DNA of 64,000 nt from Paraburkholderia phenoliruptrix (GTDB lineage: Bacteria; Pseudomonadota; Gammaproteobacteria; Burkholderiales; Burkholderiaceae). This document shows, piece after piece, positions 52,601 to 64,000 of this stretch. The notes beneath the pieces are model-generated. The model saw only the letters and a program-made list of their open reading frames with translations. It ran no database searches and had not been told where the DNA came from. A program made the position numbers and the translations under genes. The stretch lies in the NCBI RefSeq assembly GCF_019511605.1, contig NZ_JAEUAV010000015.1:102475-166474 (forward strand), given 5' to 3'. Positions within the stretch are counted from its first letter, which is position 1. Every line of letters starts with the position of its first letter.

Positions 52601-53869
52601 CAGCATGACCGGATGCTCGCGGATCACCTCTTCGAGGATGTCCCACACCACCGGCGTCTGGTTCTCGACTTCCTTCTTCGCAGCCTTGATGGTGGTAGCA
52701 ACACCCATCACCTCGAGCTTGTTGAAGATGAACGGCTTGAACAGTTCGAGCGCCATCAGCTTCGGCAGGCCGCACTGGTGCAGCTTGAGCGTCGGGCCGA
52801 CCACGATCACCGAACGGCCCGAGTAGTCCACGCGCTTACCGAGCAGGTTCTGACGGAAACGACCGCCCTTACCCTTGATCATGTCAGCGAGCGACTTCAG
52901 CGGACGCTTGTTCGCGCCGGTCATGGCCTTGCCGCGGCGACCGTTGTCGAGCAGCGAGTCGACGGCTTCCTGCAACATCCGCTTTTCGTTGCGGACGATG
53001 ATTTCAGGCGCCTTCAGCTCGAGCAGACGCTTCAACCGGTTGTTACGGTTGATCACCCGGCGATACAGGTCGTTCAGGTCCGACGTCGCGAAACGGCCGC
53101 CATCGAGCGGCACCAGCGGACGCAGTTCCGGCGGCAGCACCGGCAGCACTTCGAGCACCATCCAGTCAGGCTTGATGCCCGAACGCTGGAAGGCCTCGAG
53201 CACCTTCAGGCGCTTCGCGTACTTCTTGATCTTCGCTTCCGAGCCGGTGTTCTTGAGCTCCGTGCGCAGCAGTTCGACCTGTTCGTCGATATTGATCGCG
53301 CGCAGCAACTCGCGAACGCCTTCCGCGCCCATCTCGGCACGGAATTCGTCACCGTATTCTTCGACCTTGTTGTAGTAATCCTCTTCGGTCATGATCTGGC
53401 GCGCTTTCAGCGGCGTCATGCCCGGGTCGATCACCACATACGCTTCGAAGTACAGCACACGCTCGATGTCGCGCAGCGTCATGTCGAGCACCATGCCCAG
53501 ACGCGACGGCAGCGACTTCAGGAACCAGATGTGCGCGACCGGCGAGGCCAGTTCGATGTGGCCCATCCGTTCGCGACGCACCTTGGCGAGCGTCACTTCG
53601 ACGCCGCACTTCTCACAGATCACGCCACGGTGCTTCAGGCGCTTGTACTTGCCGCAAAGGCATTCGTAGTCTTTGATCGGACCAAAGATCTTTGCGCAGA
53701 ACAGACCATCGCGCTCCGGCTTGAACGTCCGGTAGTTGATGGTTTCCGGCTTCTTCACTTCACCGAACGACCACGAACGGATCTTGTCCGGCGAGGCCAG
53801 ACCGATCTTGATCGCGTCAAAAACTTCAGGTTGTTGGACTTGCTTGAATAGATCGAGCAAAGCTTTCAT
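49631..53869 (-). CDS. rpoC: RNA polymerase beta-prime subunit
   Basis: A 1412-residue catalytic subunit. The N-terminal zinc ribbon has Cys70, Cys72, Cys85 and Cys88 ([16 protein letters not shown]); the active-site magnesium loop [12 protein letters not shown] lies near residue 460; the trigger-loop region follows [21 protein letters not shown]; the second zinc site is at [19 protein letters not shown]. It begins 21 bases after rpoB. Confidence 0.99.
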   Translation of the reverse strand: [1412 protein letters not shown]

Positions 53870-53890
53870 CGCTTCTCTCCAGTAGTCCGA

Positions 53891-57997
<4,107 letters not shown>

Positions 57998-58366
57998 ACG
58001 ATCTCCGAATCACGGCGGGCATTGTTGTCGAGGCAGGATACCTTGATGAGACAACCCGAGTGTTCACCGACTGAGACCCGATGGCCGTCCGATGGCTTGA
58101 ACGAGCCTAGAAGCTTGGTGGTTGGCCGCTACCAACCGCTGGCTGACGGCAGCGGATGCCTATGTTGCCCGCTACCCGACCAAACTTGCCTTCTGCAGTC
58201 GCTTCAGAAGACAAAGAGAAGCGCCGGTCAATGTTGCCGATAGGCGATTTTCTTTGGCTTCTGGGAGTCGCATTGTTGCCAGACAGCAATGCAAAAACGC
58301 GTCCCCCACAAAGCACAAAAAGGCCGGCGGTGAAAAACCGCCAGCCTTCGCACAGCGCGCTGAAAC
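57998..58366 (-). promoter_or_regulatory. rplL-rpoB spacer with attenuator-like hairpin
   Basis: No gene is visible in these 369 bases. At 58317-58348 a stem (AAGGC-GGCGGT with ACCGCC-GCCTT, one mismatch) is followed on the minus strand by CCTTTTTG, like the partial terminator between rplL and rpoB in E. coli. Further short hairpins lie at 58270-58292 (GCATTG/CAATGC) and near 58195-58215 (CTTCTG/CAGAAG), possible RNase III sites by analogy. Confidence 0.55.
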
Positions 58367-58744
58367 TTACTTGATTTCAGCCTTCGCGCCGGCTTCTTCC
58401 AGCTTCTTCTTGGCTTCTTCAGCAGCAGCCTTCGGTACCGATTCCTTAACAGGCTTCGGTGCACCGTCGACCAGGTCCTTCGCTTCCTTCAGGCCGAGAC
58501 CCGTCAGTTCACGAACTGCCTTAATGACGGAAACCTTGTTCGCGCCAACGTCAACCAGGTTGACCGTGAATTCGGTCTGCTCTTCAGCTGCAGCAGCGCC
58601 GCCGCCTGCACCTGCCGGGCCCGCCACTGCAACAGCAGCTGCCGACACGCCAAACTTTTCTTCGAACGCCTTAACCAGCTCGTTCAGTTCCAGAACCGAC
58701 ATCGAGCCTACGGCTTCGAGGATGTCTTCTTTTGCGATTGCCAT
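58367..58744 (-). CDS. rplL: Ribosomal protein bL12 (L7/L12 stalk)
   Basis: A 125-residue stalk protein that recruits translation GTPases. The N-terminal dimer domain (MAIAKEDILEAVGSMSVLEL) is joined by an Ala/Gly hinge to the C-terminal domain KVSVIKAVRELTGLGLKEAK. Confidence 0.99.
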   Translation of the reverse strand: MAIAKEDILEAVGSMSVLELNELVKAFEEKFGVSAAAVAVAGPAGAGGGAAAAEEQTEFTVNLVDVGANKVSVIKAVRELTGLGLKEAKDLVDGAPKPVKESVPKAAAEEAKKKLEEAGAKAEIK

Positions 58745-58807
58745 TTGAAATACTCCTAAATTGAATTCGGATACAGCTAGCGATCAATTACGCTCGGCTG
58801 AAGTGCA

Positions 58808-59311
58808 TTACGCAGCGGATTCTTCGCCTTGTTTCTTTTCTGCCAGCGCGGCCAGAGCGCGCGCGAAGCCAGAAACAGGTGCTTGCATAACGAACAACAG
58901 CTTGGAGAGCAGCTCCTCGCGGCTCGGGATGTTGGCCAGCGCTTGCACGCCTGCCTTGTCCATCACGTTGCCTTCGTAGGCGCCGGCCTTGATGACCAAC
59001 TTGTCATTGCTCTTGCTGAAGTCGTTGACGACCTTCGCAGCAGCAATTGCATCTTCCGAGATGCCGTAGATCAGGGGGCCAGTCATCTGCTCTGCCAGCG
59101 GAGCAAACGGGGTACCTTCGACAGCGCGGCGCGCCAACGTATTTTTCAACACGCGAAGATAAACCTGCTGCTCACGCGCTTTCGCGCGCAGCTTGGTCAG
59201 ATCGCCAACCGTGATCCCACGATACTCAGCCAGAACCACGGTCTGGGCTTTCGCGACTTGCGCGGCAACCTCAGCGACGACGGCCTGCTTGCTTTCTTTG
59301 TTGAGTGGCAC
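58808..59311 (-). CDS. rplJ: Large-subunit ribosomal protein uL10
   Basis: A 167-residue protein that anchors L12 dimers on the stalk base. The start is the GTG at 59311 (read as MPLNKESKQAVVAEV), with GGAGG seven bases upstream; the longer frame is leader sequence. The rRNA-binding part has VVLAEYRGITVGDLTKLR; the C-terminal helix binds L12. In E. coli L10 with L12 represses its own leader. Confidence 0.97.
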   Translation of the reverse strand: MPLNKESKQAVVAEVAAQVAKAQTVVLAEYRGITVGDLTKLRAKAREQQVYLRVLKNTLARRAVEGTPFAPLAEQMTGPLIYGISEDAIAAAKVVNDFSKSNDKLVIKAGAYEGNVMDKAGVQALANIPSREELLSKLLFVMQAPVSGFARALAALAEKKQGEESAA

Positions 59312-59610
59312 GGTTAACCTCCAGATTCGATACACGCAGCGTGCGCCTTGTGTACCGCGTTCAATAACGGCGTCCGACCAGTCAGGAGTATTTCGACCGC
59401 CCGACACCCGCATCGCTGCGAGCATCCAACAGCTTCATCACTACAAAACTTTTTCGGGTTCGCCATCTGCGTTGGCTTTGCATTAAGGGCCCGCCTACCT
59501 GATGCGTGCCCGCCAACGGTCTTTGACAACCGGTTGCACGATGCAACTGCCACCGCACAACCGCCCAAAGCCCATAAACCGCCCCGGCTTGCGCCGAGGC
59601 GATGAATTAC
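59312..59610 (-). promoter_or_regulatory. rplA-rplJ spacer, probable L10(L12) autoregulatory leader
   Basis: About 300 bases without a gene, at the place where the L10 leader occurs in other bacteria. Just past rplA the minus strand forms GCCTCGGC-GCAA-GCCGGGGC (59581-59600), a GNRA-capped stem followed by GGTTTAT. Nearer rplJ are the structured segments expected of a leader, but I cannot confirm the L10-binding kink-turn, and no convincing promoter is seen. Confidence 0.4.
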
Positions 59611-60309
59611 TTACTGTGCCGCGAGCGACGCCTGATCGACGCGAACGCCGACGCCCATCGTGCTCGACAGAGCGACCTTGCGCAGGTACACACCCTTGCT
59701 GGTCGCCGGCTTGGCCTTCTGCAGCGCGTCGATAAGCGCGCTCAGGTTGCTGCGCAGAGCCGTCGGCTCGAACGAAGCACGACCGATCGTGGCGTGGATG
59801 ATACCGGCCTTGTCGACGCGGAATTGCACCTGACCTGCCTTGGCGTTCTTCACTGCCGTCGCGACGTCCGGCGTGACCGTGCCGACCTTCGGGTTCGGCA
59901 TCAGGCCGCGCGGGCCGAGGATCTGACCGAGCGTACCGACAACGCGCATCGTGTCCGGCGAAGCGATCACGATATCGAAATCCAGATTGCCAGCCTTGAC
60001 CTGTTCAGCCAGGTCTTCCATACCAACGACTTCGGCGCCGGCTGCGCGAGCCTGTTCAGCCTTTTCGCCCTGTGCGAACACGGCGACGCGCACCGACTTA
60101 CCCGTACCTGCCGGCAGAACGACCGAACCGCGGACCACCTGGTCCGACTTCTTCGCGTCGATGCCCAGCTGCACGGCCACGTCGATCGACTCGTCGAACT
60201 TTGCGCTTGCGCATTCCTTCACGAGCGACAGAGCGTCGTCGATCGGGTACAGCTTCTGACGATCAACCTTCGCTGCAAATGCTTGCAGACGCTTAGAAAG
60301 CTTAGCCAT
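59611..60309 (-). CDS. rplA: Large-subunit ribosomal protein uL1
   Basis: A 232-residue two-domain protein of the mobile L1 stalk. It has RGSVVLPAGTGKSVRVAVFA and LGPRGLMPNPKVGTVTPDVA. Its ATG follows the rplK stop directly (TAAATG), so the two are coupled; L1 represses this pair in E. coli. Confidence 0.99.
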   Translation of the reverse strand: MAKLSKRLQAFAAKVDRQKLYPIDDALSLVKECASAKFDESIDVAVQLGIDAKKSDQVVRGSVVLPAGTGKSVRVAVFAQGEKAEQARAAGAEVVGMEDLAEQVKAGNLDFDIVIASPDTMRVVGTLGQILGPRGLMPNPKVGTVTPDVATAVKNAKAGQVQFRVDKAGIIHATIGRASFEPTALRSNLSALIDALQKAKPATSKGVYLRKVALSSTMGVGVRVDQASLAAQ

Positions 60310-60741
60310 TTACACGCCCTCCACGGTGATGCCCATCGAGCGGGCGCTACCAGCGATCGTACGAACCGCTGCGTCCAGATCAGCTGCCGTCAGATCGGGC
60401 ATCTTGGTCTTGGCGATGTCTTCAGCTTGCGCGCGGGTGATCTTGCCGACCTTGTCGGTGTGCGGCTTGCTCGAACCCTTGTCGATCTTCGCTGCCTTCT
60501 TGATCAGAACCGTTGCCGGCGGCGTCTTCAGGACGAACGTGAAGCTCTTGTCAGCAAACGCGGTGATCACGACCGGAATCGGCAGACCCGGTTCCAATGC
60601 TTGAGTCTGCGCGTTGAACGCCTTGCAGAACTCCATGATGTTCAGGCCGCGCTGGCCCAGTGCCGGACCGACCGGCGGCGACGGGTTGGCTTTACCTGCA
60701 GGAATCTGCAGCTTGATAAAGCCGATGATTTTCTTTGCCAT
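60310..60741 (-). CDS. rplK: Large-subunit ribosomal protein uL11
   Basis: A 143-residue protein of the GTPase-associated centre, with the proline-rich AGKANPSPPVGPALGQRGLN and KMPDLTAADLDAAVRTIAGS. Start ATG at 60741 with AGAGG upstream. The 163-base gap to nusG contains stems such as CGCGCC/GGCGCG and AGTAG/CTACT that may belong to an L1-binding leader; unproven. Confidence 0.98.
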   Translation of the reverse strand: MAKKIIGFIKLQIPAGKANPSPPVGPALGQRGLNIMEFCKAFNAQTQALEPGLPIPVVITAFADKSFTFVLKTPPATVLIKKAAKIDKGSSKPHTDKVGKITRAQAEDIAKTKMPDLTAADLDAAVRTIAGSARSMGITVEGV

Positions 60742-60904
60742 GTTGAAAACCTCTTTGGAGCGCCGCATTACCAGCGGACACTCAGTGAGTAGTAGCGCGC
60801 GTTCGCCGAAGCTCCGACTACTTGCGCTCCTCAACGGCCATTACGCGGACCGTAAGCGCGAAGTACGAAACGCGCCCATTGGCGCGCTGCGTAGAATTCT
60901 GAGA

Positions 60905-61462
60905 TTACAGCTTCTCGACTTGACCGAATTCCAGCTCGACCGGCGTTGCCCGGCCGAAAATGGTAACGGAAACACGGACGCGCGACTTTTCGTAGTTCAC
61001 TTCTTCGACGCTGCCGTTGAAATCGGTAAAAGGACCGTCCTTCACCCGCACCATCTCGCCTACTTCGAACAGGGTCTTGGGGCGCGGCTTCTCCACGCCT
61101 TCCTGCATTTGCGACATGATCTTCTCGACTTCGCGCGGAGAGATCGGGCTCGGGCGATTGCGAGCGCCGCCCACGAAGCCAGTCACTTTCGCCGTGTTCT
61201 TGACGAGGTGCCACGTTTCATCGGTCATTTCCATTTCCACCAGCACATAGCCCGGGAAGAACCGACGCTCGGTCACCGACTTGTGACCGCCTTTCACCTC
61301 GACAACTTCTTCAGTCGGAACGAGGATTTGACCAAACTGGTCTTGCATGCCGGCGCGCTCAATGCGCTCCTGAAGCGCACGTTGCACGCTCTTCTCCATG
61401 CCGGAGTAGGCGTGCACGACGTACCAGCGTTTGCCGCTCGGAGATGCCGGAGTATCGCTCAT
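60905..61462 (-). CDS. nusG: Transcription termination/antitermination factor NusG
   Basis: A 185-residue factor linking RNA polymerase with Rho or the ribosome. The NGN domain has KRWYVVHAYSGMEKSVQRAL and ERRFFPGYVLVEMEM; the KOW domain has GEMVRVKDGPFTDFNGSVEE. It starts one base past the secE stop. Confidence 0.98.
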   Translation of the reverse strand: MSDTPASPSGKRWYVVHAYSGMEKSVQRALQERIERAGMQDQFGQILVPTEEVVEVKGGHKSVTERRFFPGYVLVEMEMTDETWHLVKNTAKVTGFVGGARNRPSPISPREVEKIMSQMQEGVEKPRPKTLFEVGEMVRVKDGPFTDFNGSVEEVNYEKSRVRVSVTIFGRATPVELEFGQVEKL

Positions 61463-61463
61463 A

Positions 61464-61844
61464 TCATTTCCAACCCAGAATCACCGAGAAAATCGCCCAT
61501 TCGATGGATTTATCACTAACCCAAAGAAAGATCGCCATGATGAATACGAAGCCAAACACTACCAGCGTCGTCTGAGTAGCCTCTTTGCGAGTCGGCCAAA
61601 CGACCTTGCGGACTTCTTTGTACGAATCTTTGGCGAAAGCGATGAAACCCTTGCCAGGCGCGGAGAGAAGACCGACTGCAACACCCGCGATTGCACCAAC
61701 AGCCAAGGCGGCTCCGCGGACGTACCATTCCTGACCGTTGAGCCAGAAGAACCCCACGAACCCGGCCAAGACCAGCAATACGCCCGCGACGAGCATCAGC
61801 TTGTCGCCGGATGTATTTACAGTTTCGACGGAAGGATTCGCCAT
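61464..61844 (-). CDS. secE: Protein translocase subunit SecE
   Basis: A 126-residue inner-membrane protein with three helices (about 16-34, 42-60, 93-112). The conserved amphipathic segment before the last helix reads YKEVRKVVWPTRKEATQTT. It clamps SecY. Its place between tRNA-Trp and nusG is standard. Confidence 0.97.
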   Translation of the reverse strand: MANPSVETVNTSGDKLMLVAGVLLVLAGFVGFFWLNGQEWYVRGAALAVGAIAGVAVGLLSAPGKGFIAFAKDSYKEVRKVVWPTRKEATQTTLVVFGFVFIMAIFLWVSDKSIEWAIFSVILGWK

Positions 61845-61880
61845 AACACCTTAACGAAGCGCCACATTCGACGCGAGAGT

Positions 61881-61956
61881 TGGCAGGGGCAGAGGGAATC
61901 GAACCCCCAACCTTCGGTTTTGGAGACCGACGCTCTGCCAGTTGAGCTATACCCCT
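61881..61956 (-). tRNA. trpT: tRNA-Trp (anticodon CCA)
   Basis: A 76-nt cloverleaf: acceptor AGGGGTA/...CCCCT, D-arm with AGCTCAACTGGCAGAGC, anticodon loop CTCCAAA, T-loop GGTTCGATTCC, and an encoded CCA end. It lies between tuf and secE. Confidence 0.97.
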
Positions 61957-62020
61957 AAACCATTTGGGGTTGACGACACCGCCAACCCCGAAACTACAGA
62001 TTAACGAGAACTATCTGGCG

Positions 62021-63211
62021 TTACTCGAGAATCTTGGCAACGACACCTGCGCCGACGGTACGGCCGCCTTCGCGGATAGCGAAGCGCAGACCTTCTTCCA
62101 TCGCGATCGGGTTGATCAGCTTCACCGTGATCGACACGTTGTCGCCCGGCATGACCATTTCCTTGTCCTTCGGCAGCTCGATCGAGCCCGTCACGTCCGT
62201 CGTACGGAAGTAGAACTGCGGACGGTAGTTGTTGAAGAACGGCGTGTGGCGGCCGCCTTCGTCCTTGCTCAGCACGTAGACTTCTGCCGTGAAGTGCGTG
62301 TGCGGGTTGATCGAACCCGGCTTGGCCAGCACCTGGCCACGCTCCACGTCTTCGCGCTTCGTGCCGCGCAGCAGGATACCCACGTTGTCGCCTGCCTGAC
62401 CCTGGTCGAGCAGCTTGCGGAACATTTCCACGCCCGTGCAGGTCGTCTTCACCGTCGGCTTGATACCGACGATTTCGATTTCCTCGCCGACCTTGATGAC
62501 GCCGCGCTCAACGCGACCCGTCACCACCGTGCCGCGACCCGAGATCGAGAACACGTCTTCCACCGGCATCAGGAACGTGCCGTCCACGGCGCGCTCCGGC
62601 GTCGGGATGTACGTGTCCAGCGCGTCGGCCAGGTTCATGATCGCCACTTCGCCCAGCTCGCCCTTGTCGCCTTCCAGCGCCAGCTTGGCCGAGCCCTTGA
62701 TGATCGGCGTGTCGTCGCCCGGGAAGTCGTACTTCGACAGAAGCTCGCGCACTTCCATCTCGACCAGCTCCAGCAGCTCGGCGTCGTCCACCATGTCGCA
62801 CTTGTTCAGGAACACGATGATGTACGGCACACCGACCTGACGCGCCAGCAGGATGTGCTCACGCGTTTGCGGCATCGGGCCGTCAGCAGCCGAGCACACC
62901 AGGATCGCGCCGTCCATCTGTGCCGCGCCCGTGATCATGTTCTTCACATAGTCAGCGTGGCCCGGGCAGTCGACGTGTGCGTAGTGGCGGTTAGCCGTTT
63001 CGTACTCGACGTGCGCGGTGTTGATCGTAATGCCACGTGCCTTTTCTTCCGGCGCCGCGTCGATCTGGTCGTATGCCTTCGCTTCGCCGCCGAACTTCTG
63101 CGTCAGAACCGTCGTGATCGCTGCCGTCAGCGTGGTCTTGCCGTGGTCAACGTGACCGATCGTGCCGACGTTCACGTGCGGCTTGGTCCGCTCAAACTTA
63201 CCCTTGGCCAT
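62021..63211 (-). CDS. tuf: Elongation factor Tu, copy in the tRNA-secE block
   Basis: The translation (396 residues) is identical to the copy at 42848-44038. The upstream tRNA-Thr and downstream tRNA-Trp match the tufB-type location (thrT-tufB in E. coli). Differences between the copies are synonymous and concentrated at the 5' end, which suggests ongoing gene conversion. AGGAG lies about seven bases before the ATG at 63211. Confidence 0.99.
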   Translation of the reverse strand: MAKGKFERTKPHVNVGTIGHVDHGKTTLTAAITTVLTQKFGGEAKAYDQIDAAPEEKARGITINTAHVEYETANRHYAHVDCPGHADYVKNMITGAAQMDGAILVCSAADGPMPQTREHILLARQVGVPYIIVFLNKCDMVDDAELLELVEMEVRELLSKYDFPGDDTPIIKGSAKLALEGDKGELGEVAIMNLADALDTYIPTPERAVDGTFLMPVEDVFSISGRGTVVTGRVERGVIKVGEEIEIVGIKPTVKTTCTGVEMFRKLLDQGQAGDNVGILLRGTKREDVERGQVLAKPGSINPHTHFTAEVYVLSKDEGGRHTPFFNNYRPQFYFRTTDVTGSIELPKDKEMVMPGDNVSITVKLINPIAMEEGLRFAIREGGRTVGAGVVAKILE

Positions 63212-63274
63212 TTTCGACTCCTAAGAGGATTTTTCCGTACGTTGCGCCGGGCGCAAACAATCATCGAGTACTTC

Positions 63275-63349
<75 letters not shown>

Positions 63350-63365
63350 GTTGCTTCTATACTGC

Positions 63366-63439
63366 TGGAGCGGGTGAAGGGAATCGAACCCTCGTCGTAA
63401 GCTTGGAAGGCTTCTGCTCTACCATTGAGCTACACCCGC
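63366..63439 (-). tRNA. glyT: tRNA-Gly (anticodon TCC)
   Basis: A 74-nt cloverleaf GCGGGTG...CACCCGCT with encoded CCA; anticodon loop CTTCCAA; T-loop GGTTCGATTCC. Confidence 0.97.
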
Positions 63440-63480
63440 AAGGACCCATGGATTCCCAACAACTGCTACAGCTTGCATTT

Positions 63481-63566
63481 TGGTGGAGGAGGTTGGATTC
63501 GAACCAACGTAGGCGTAAGCCAACAGATTTACAGTCTGCCCCCTTTAGCCACTCGGGCACCCCTCC
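63481..63566 (-). tRNA. tyrU: tRNA-Tyr (anticodon GTA)
   Basis: An 86-nt class II tRNA with a long variable arm (GGCTTACGCC), acceptor GGAGGGG/...CCTCCTCC-A, anticodon loop CTGTAAA and encoded CCA. First gene of the tRNA-tuf transcript. Confidence 0.97.
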
Positions 63567-63580
63567 GTAGAGAACTGATG

Positions 63581-63609
63581 ATTATGGGGGAACAAGCGCA
63601 TAATGTCAA
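63581..63609 (-). promoter_or_regulatory. Strong promoter of the tRNA-tuf-secE-nusG transcript
   Basis: On the minus strand TTGACA (63604-63609) and CATAAT (63581-63586) are exactly 17 bases apart, with the -10 ending 14 bases before tRNA-Tyr. A G+C-rich stretch lies within the spacer rather than at the expected start, so stringent control cannot be judged. Confidence 0.85.
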
Positions 63610-63677
63610 GAGTTACTCGACTGTTCCGAACCCAAATGCTTCACTTATATGCTGCGAAAGCAGTGTCTCCGTAAACG

Positions 63678-63710
63678 CCGCAACCCCACCTTTGTGGGGT
63701 GGGGTTGCGG
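63678..63710 (-). terminator. Terminator hairpin of the rRNA operon
   Basis: CCGCAACCCCACC and GGTGGGGTTGCGG form a perfect 13-bp stem with a 7-base loop, just past the 5S gene on the minus strand. The following T-tract is weak (CGTTTACGG). Confidence 0.8.
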
Positions 63711-63722
63711 TCACTGCTGGGG

Positions 63723-63838
63723 AGCCTGACGATTACCTACTTTCACACGGGTAATCCGCACTATCATCGGCGTGGAGTCGTTTCACGGTCCTGTTCGGGA
63801 TGGGAAGGGGTGGGACCGACTCGCTATGGTCATCAGGC
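63723..63838 (-). rRNA. rrf: 5S ribosomal RNA
   Basis: The ends AGCCTGATGACC and GGTAATCGTCAGGCT pair as helix I. Internal landmarks are CCCACCCCTTCCCATCCCGAACAGG (helix III loop region, shown across two motifs CCCATCCCGAAC and GGACCGTGAAACG) and GATGATAGTGCGGATTACCC. Length is about 116 nt; exact ends are estimated from pairing. Confidence 0.95.
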
Positions 63839-64000
63839 TTTGACGGGTTGCCGTGACGCGTTTGGGCGGCACGGCCAATCTGGGAAGAAGTAGTTTCTGG
63901 TGATGCTTACCAGAGGGAAGCGGGTTGTGGTGTTTCTGGCACAACAACGATCTCAACCTGGGTGTCCGGCTCGAACCCACTGCGGGTTCATGCGCATCCC
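63839..64000 (-). other. 23S-5S internal transcribed spacer
   Basis: The minus strand leading into 5S shows no 23S 3' end and no tRNA. Short stems are present: GTTGTG/CAC-ACAAC near 63930-63955, TCTGGT/ACCAGA near 63898-63916 and AACCC/GGGTT near 63976-63992. The 23S gene presumably begins just right of the window. Confidence 0.6.

Noticed and set aside
63955..64000. Possible tRNA fragment at the right edge (GGTTCGAGCC resembles a T-loop)
   Set aside because: The flanking bases do not pair as a T-stem or an acceptor stem; it is spacer sequence.

Overview
The window is a high-GC stretch of a betaproteobacterial main chromosome, most likely Burkholderia or Paraburkholderia. This rests on gene order and protein sequences: dgt-aroB-aroK-pilQ/O/N/M-mrcA, hemB-dsbD-cutA next to rplQ, recQ between rpoC and rpsL, and two tuf genes. 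I could not run a search, so the genus is an inference.

Left part, 1-12.2 kb. The 5' portion of gltB runs off the left edge on the minus strand. Next come a RAYT-like transposase relative that has lost its catalytic residues, an OmpW-type porin (+), and a small DUF883 membrane protein (+) preceded by a sigma-54-type promoter motif. A minus-strand block follows: type IV pilus alignment/secretin genes (pilM, pilN, a pilO-pilP fusion, pilQ), then aroK, aroB and dgt.

Middle, 12.4-27.8 kb. This is housekeeping and envelope biology: mrcA (PBP1a), cyaY, lptM and lysA, the periplasmic methionine sulfoxide repair pair msrP-msrQ, the System II cytochrome c maturation pair resB-ccsB, a diheme cytochrome c4, engB, hemB, dsbD and cutA. 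Several genes here serve haem and periplasmic redox chemistry. A strong terminator pointing the wrong way between engB and hemB suggests an unannotated minus-strand small RNA.

Right part, 28-64 kb. This is one long co-directional minus-strand transcription-translation block. Read 5' to 3' on the minus strand it runs: 5S rRNA and the rrn terminator; tRNA-Tyr, tRNA-Gly, tRNA-Thr, tuf, tRNA-Trp, secE, nusG; rplK, rplA, rplJ, rplL, rpoB, rpoC; recQ; rpsL, rpsG, fusA, tuf (str); rpsJ to rpsQ (S10); rplN to rpmJ (spc); rpsM to rplQ (alpha). Gene order matches the classical str-S10-spc-alpha arrangement. Long inverted repeats with embedded promoter motifs split the super-operon at rpsJ/rplC, rpsQ/rplN and probably rpoA/rplQ. 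A very GC-rich hairpin lies between tuf and rpsJ.

Most of the window is ordinary. The items most worth a second look are the candidate sRNA at about 24.1 kb, the catalytically stripped RAYT relative, the sigma-54 motif before the DUF883 gene, the PilO-PilP fusion, and the hairpin/promoter elements in the ribosomal block.
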